Shown here: in pieces, positions 41,659 to 43,324 of the stretch | Layout of the letters: each line of letters starts with the position of its first letter | Numbering within the stretch: the first letter of the stretch is position 1 | Source of the DNA: Chara braunii | Taxonomy: Eukaryota > Streptophyta > Charophyceae > Charales > Characeae | DNA: 43,324 nucleotides | NCBI GenBank assembly: GCA_003427395.1 | Contig: BFEA01000426.1 | Span: 171,781 to 215,104 of the forward strand | Reading direction: 5' to 3' | Made by a program: the position numbers and the translations under genes | Notes under the pieces: model-generated | Told to the model about the DNA's origin: nothing | Databases searched by the model: none | Seen by the model: the letters and a program-made list of their open reading frames with translations, nothing else

Positions 41659-42119
41659 TGGGGGCGAGGGAAGAGAACCGCCGGCGGATCACGCTGGTAC
41701 ATCCGAAGGCCGTCGTATTCGATTGCTCGTGTCGCCACGACCATGTCCCCGGGATGAGCCAGAAGCTGGGTCCACTCGGCGACCAGATCGTTTGCCCACG
41801 CGCGCAGTGATGTCCTCACCGCCGAATGTCGTAAAGGAAGGAGCGTGGAGAGATCGCCACGGAAGTTGATAACGACCGATAGGCGGCTGACACCTGGCAC
41901 CGCTCGCTGATGAACTGCTACTGCCTCGGCCAGTACTAGTGCGTTGGGCCGGCCCTCGATTCTGAACACCGCCGCTGCATACACGCCTTCCGTACAGAAA
42001 ACGTGCGCAAGCAGCCGAAGATCTGGACTGAGGTGGGGATGATAGACCTGTCGGATCATCAATCGATCACGGGGCGCAAGCGCTGCTTCGCTGAGGGCTT
42101 TCTCCTCCAGAAAACTCAT
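41655..42119 (-). CDS. gypsy element B extra ORF a, possible inactive RNase H-like domain
   Basis: 154 codons, starting in the ATGA (42116-42119) that ends pol. The order of segments LLAHVFCTEGVYAAAVFRIE, LVLAEAVAVHQRAV, RLSVVINFRGDL, ANDLVAEWTQLLAHP and MVVATRAIEYDGL resembles the strand-strand-AE helix-strand plan of an RNase H fold. The catalytic Asp residues expected in strands 1 and 4 are not present (H/T and N/F instead), so it would be inactive. Some plant gypsy lineages carry a second RNase H after integrase, which makes this reading plausible but unproven. Otherwise it is unrecognised. Confidence 0.6.
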   Translation of the reverse strand: MSFLEEKALSEAALAPRDRLMIRQVYHPHLSPDLRLLAHVFCTEGVYAAAVFRIEGRPNALVLAEAVAVHQRAVPGVSRLSVVINFRGDLSTLLPLRHSAVRTSLRAWANDLVAEWTQLLAHPGDMVVATRAIEYDGLRMYQRDPPAVLFPRPQ

Positions 42120-43324
42120 GGCGATGGCGATGGTGACGGGGAGGCAGAGAGGGAGCGAGAAAGGGAGGGAGATGGCGGAGAGTCCGAGCCGTCGTCGCCG
42201 GCTTCCTCAGAAAGAGAGATCGAGGGAGAGGGAGACGGAGCAGAGGGAAGGAGGCGAAGATAGGACACGTGGCGTGTGATCGGACGAGCTGATCGACTGC
42301 CAGAGACTTCGGGGGCGAGGCGCACGGTGTCCACACNAGAGGGAAGGAGGCGAAGATAGGACACGTGGCGTGTGATCGGACGAGCTGATCGACTGCCAGA
42401 GACTTCGGGGGCGAGGCGCACGGTGTCCACACTGTTGGGGCCGAGCTCGATCATGCGATATCGCCCGAAGAATCGTGGCGCTAGCTTACCCTGGCGAGCA
42501 CATTTCCTCACCCGCACCACGTCCCCCAATTTGTACTGGGGCCGCGGACCCGCATTCCCATTTCGGGCTTCGTAGCTCCGGACCTGTCGGCCCTGGGCTA
42601 GTTCGGTCATTTTCCGTCGCTTTCGGGCTAGCCTGGGCAGCGACCGTTCCATTAACTCTAGGTGTCGTTTGGCCTTGTCCCGAGCCGTGGCCCTGGTGGG
42701 CCGTCGGTTTAATGTAGTCTCATCCGGGAGGCTCGGTATCGAAACGCAAGCGACAATATTGGTCCTTAATTGGAAGGGACTTAGCCCCGTCGATTCGTGG
42801 GGCGTTCCACGATGGACCGCCAGGATATGATCGACGATATCGGGCCAAGGTCTCGGATCCCGTGCCACGATGTTTCGTCGCAACGCTGTCTTTATCACCT
42901 GGTTAGCGTTTTCGACCAGCCCGTTGGACTGTGACATGTGAGGTGCGGTGTTCCGTATGACGACGCCGTGTAGGACCAGATTTCTTAACACTTCTCCCCT
43001 GAATTCAGCCCCATTGTCGATTAGGATTTTCTCCGTATCCTGATGCATCCCGAGGAAACGGTTGACAAATTGCACAATTTTCGTGGCTTGCCACGTGCGA
43101 CAAGGATACGCTTCGATCCATTTCGAGAAATGGTCAACAAATACCAGTAGGACTGAATACTCGCAACTATTAGGGTCAGGGGGCACCACTATGTCGGTAG
43201 TGTCCATGCTCATTCTTTGAAATGGTCGTTCAACAACCGTGGGCACTATCGATCTTGGCGGCTGAATCGGCGCTTTATCAGCGGCGCAGACTTGACAGTT
43301 GGCGACGATGTATTTCACATCGTC
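42116..43324 (-). CDS. gypsy element B pol C-terminus: integrase (partial, runs off the window)
   Basis: Begins in the HHCC finger (CQVCAADKAP). The catalytic core has D39 (MDTTD), D101 (LIDNGAEF) and E136 (GLVENANQVIK), close to D,D-35-E spacing. A GPY/F-type module follows (KLAPRFFGRYRMIEL, RHVSYLRLLPS) and then a Ser/Pro-rich tail; no chromodomain. The frame includes a 95-base duplication with an N at 42337 that is probably an assembly artefact; removing it leaves the frame open. All catalytic residues are intact, so this copy may be recent. The stop lies in ATGA shared with ORF a. Confidence 0.9.
   Translation of the reverse strand, partial: DDVKYIVANCQVCAADKAPIQPPRSIVPTVVERPFQRMSMDTTDIVVPPDPNSCEYSVLLVFVDHFSKWIEAYPCRTWQATKIVQFVNRFLGMHQDTEKILIDNGAEFRGEVLRNLVLHGVVIRNTAPHMSQSNGLVENANQVIKTALRRNIVARDPRPWPDIVDHILAVHRGTPHESTGLSPFQLRTNIVACVSIPSLPDETTLNRRPTRATARDKAKRHLELMERSLPRLARKRRKMTELAQGRQVRSYEARNGNAGPRPQYKLGDVVRVRKCARQGKLAPRFFGRYRMIELGPNSVDTVRLAPEVSGSRSARPITRHVSYLRLLPSXVDTVRLAPEVSGSRSARPITRHVSYLRLLPSAPSPSPSISLSEEAGDDGSDSPPSPSLSRSLSASPSPSPSP
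42242..42432. other. exact 95-bp duplication around a single N
   Basis: 42242-42336 and 42338-42432 are identical and separated by one N. This is the mark of two overlapping contig ends joined without merging, not a biological repeat. Confidence 0.9.

Noticed and set aside
42116-42432. Chromodomain after the integrase
   Set aside because: The tail is GPY/F-like and then Ser/Pro-rich, with no chromodomain pattern.

Overview
The window looks like repeat-rich nuclear DNA from a eukaryote of the green-plant lineage. The evidence is a primer-binding site matching the 3' end of plant initiator-Met tRNA, L1-type LINEs that carry the plant-style zinc-binding domain after the reverse transcriptase, GT-AG introns with a TACTAAC branch point, and U6 snRNA-like copies. 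My impression is a charophyte alga such as Chara, but the sequence does not prove this. There are no prokaryotic genes and no complete conventional host gene. A 531-base N gap (14484-15014) and two single-N joins (29725, 42337) mark draft assembly.

Layout. 1-3484: short retroelement pieces, a 165-bp foldback, and two well-formed exons (2330-2632, 2865-3071) of an unrecognised plus-strand gene. 3485-12127: copy 1 of a very long, almost gene-free repeat, with a nested retroposon at 3935-5495. 12128-15350: low-information sequence and a poly(A)-tailed retroelement broken by the N gap. 15351-16476: a 5'-truncated LINE that cuts off gypsy element A. 16468-21515: minus-strand Ty3/gypsy element A (integrase, PHD finger, RNase H, RT, protease, gag), decayed. 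21486-28355: copy 2 of the long repeat, sitting inside element A's gag. 28222-28587: gag N-terminus; 28705-28717: primer-binding site; 28719-31663: 5' LTR of element A. 31664-33006: microsatellite tandem repeats and two strong hairpins. 33007-38569: a nearly complete LINE with the ORF1/ORF2 junction. 38570-39828: LTR of gypsy element B. 40074-43324: three extra ORFs and the integrase end of element B pol.

Most notable are four things. (1) In gypsy element B, pol and three downstream ORFs are joined by two successive ATGA stop/start overlaps and one 7-nt gap, an arrangement suited to translational reinitiation. The LINE has a similar 8-nt overlap. (2) The two copies of the long repeat share arrays of hairpins with conserved loops and stems that change in a compensatory way, plus a conserved block with a tRNA-like segment followed by U6 snRNA-like segments. 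This could be an undescribed structured-RNA-bearing element. (3) Element A pol has a C4HC3 PHD-type finger between RNase H and the integrase zinc finger. (4) The broken reading frames carry mostly TAG/TGA stops at positions where a C-to-T change would explain them.

The coding modules cooperate only in the retrotransposition sense: gag packages RNA, protease and pol copy and insert it, and the LINE proteins act on their own transcript. Every large element except the element B 3' half is visibly damaged.
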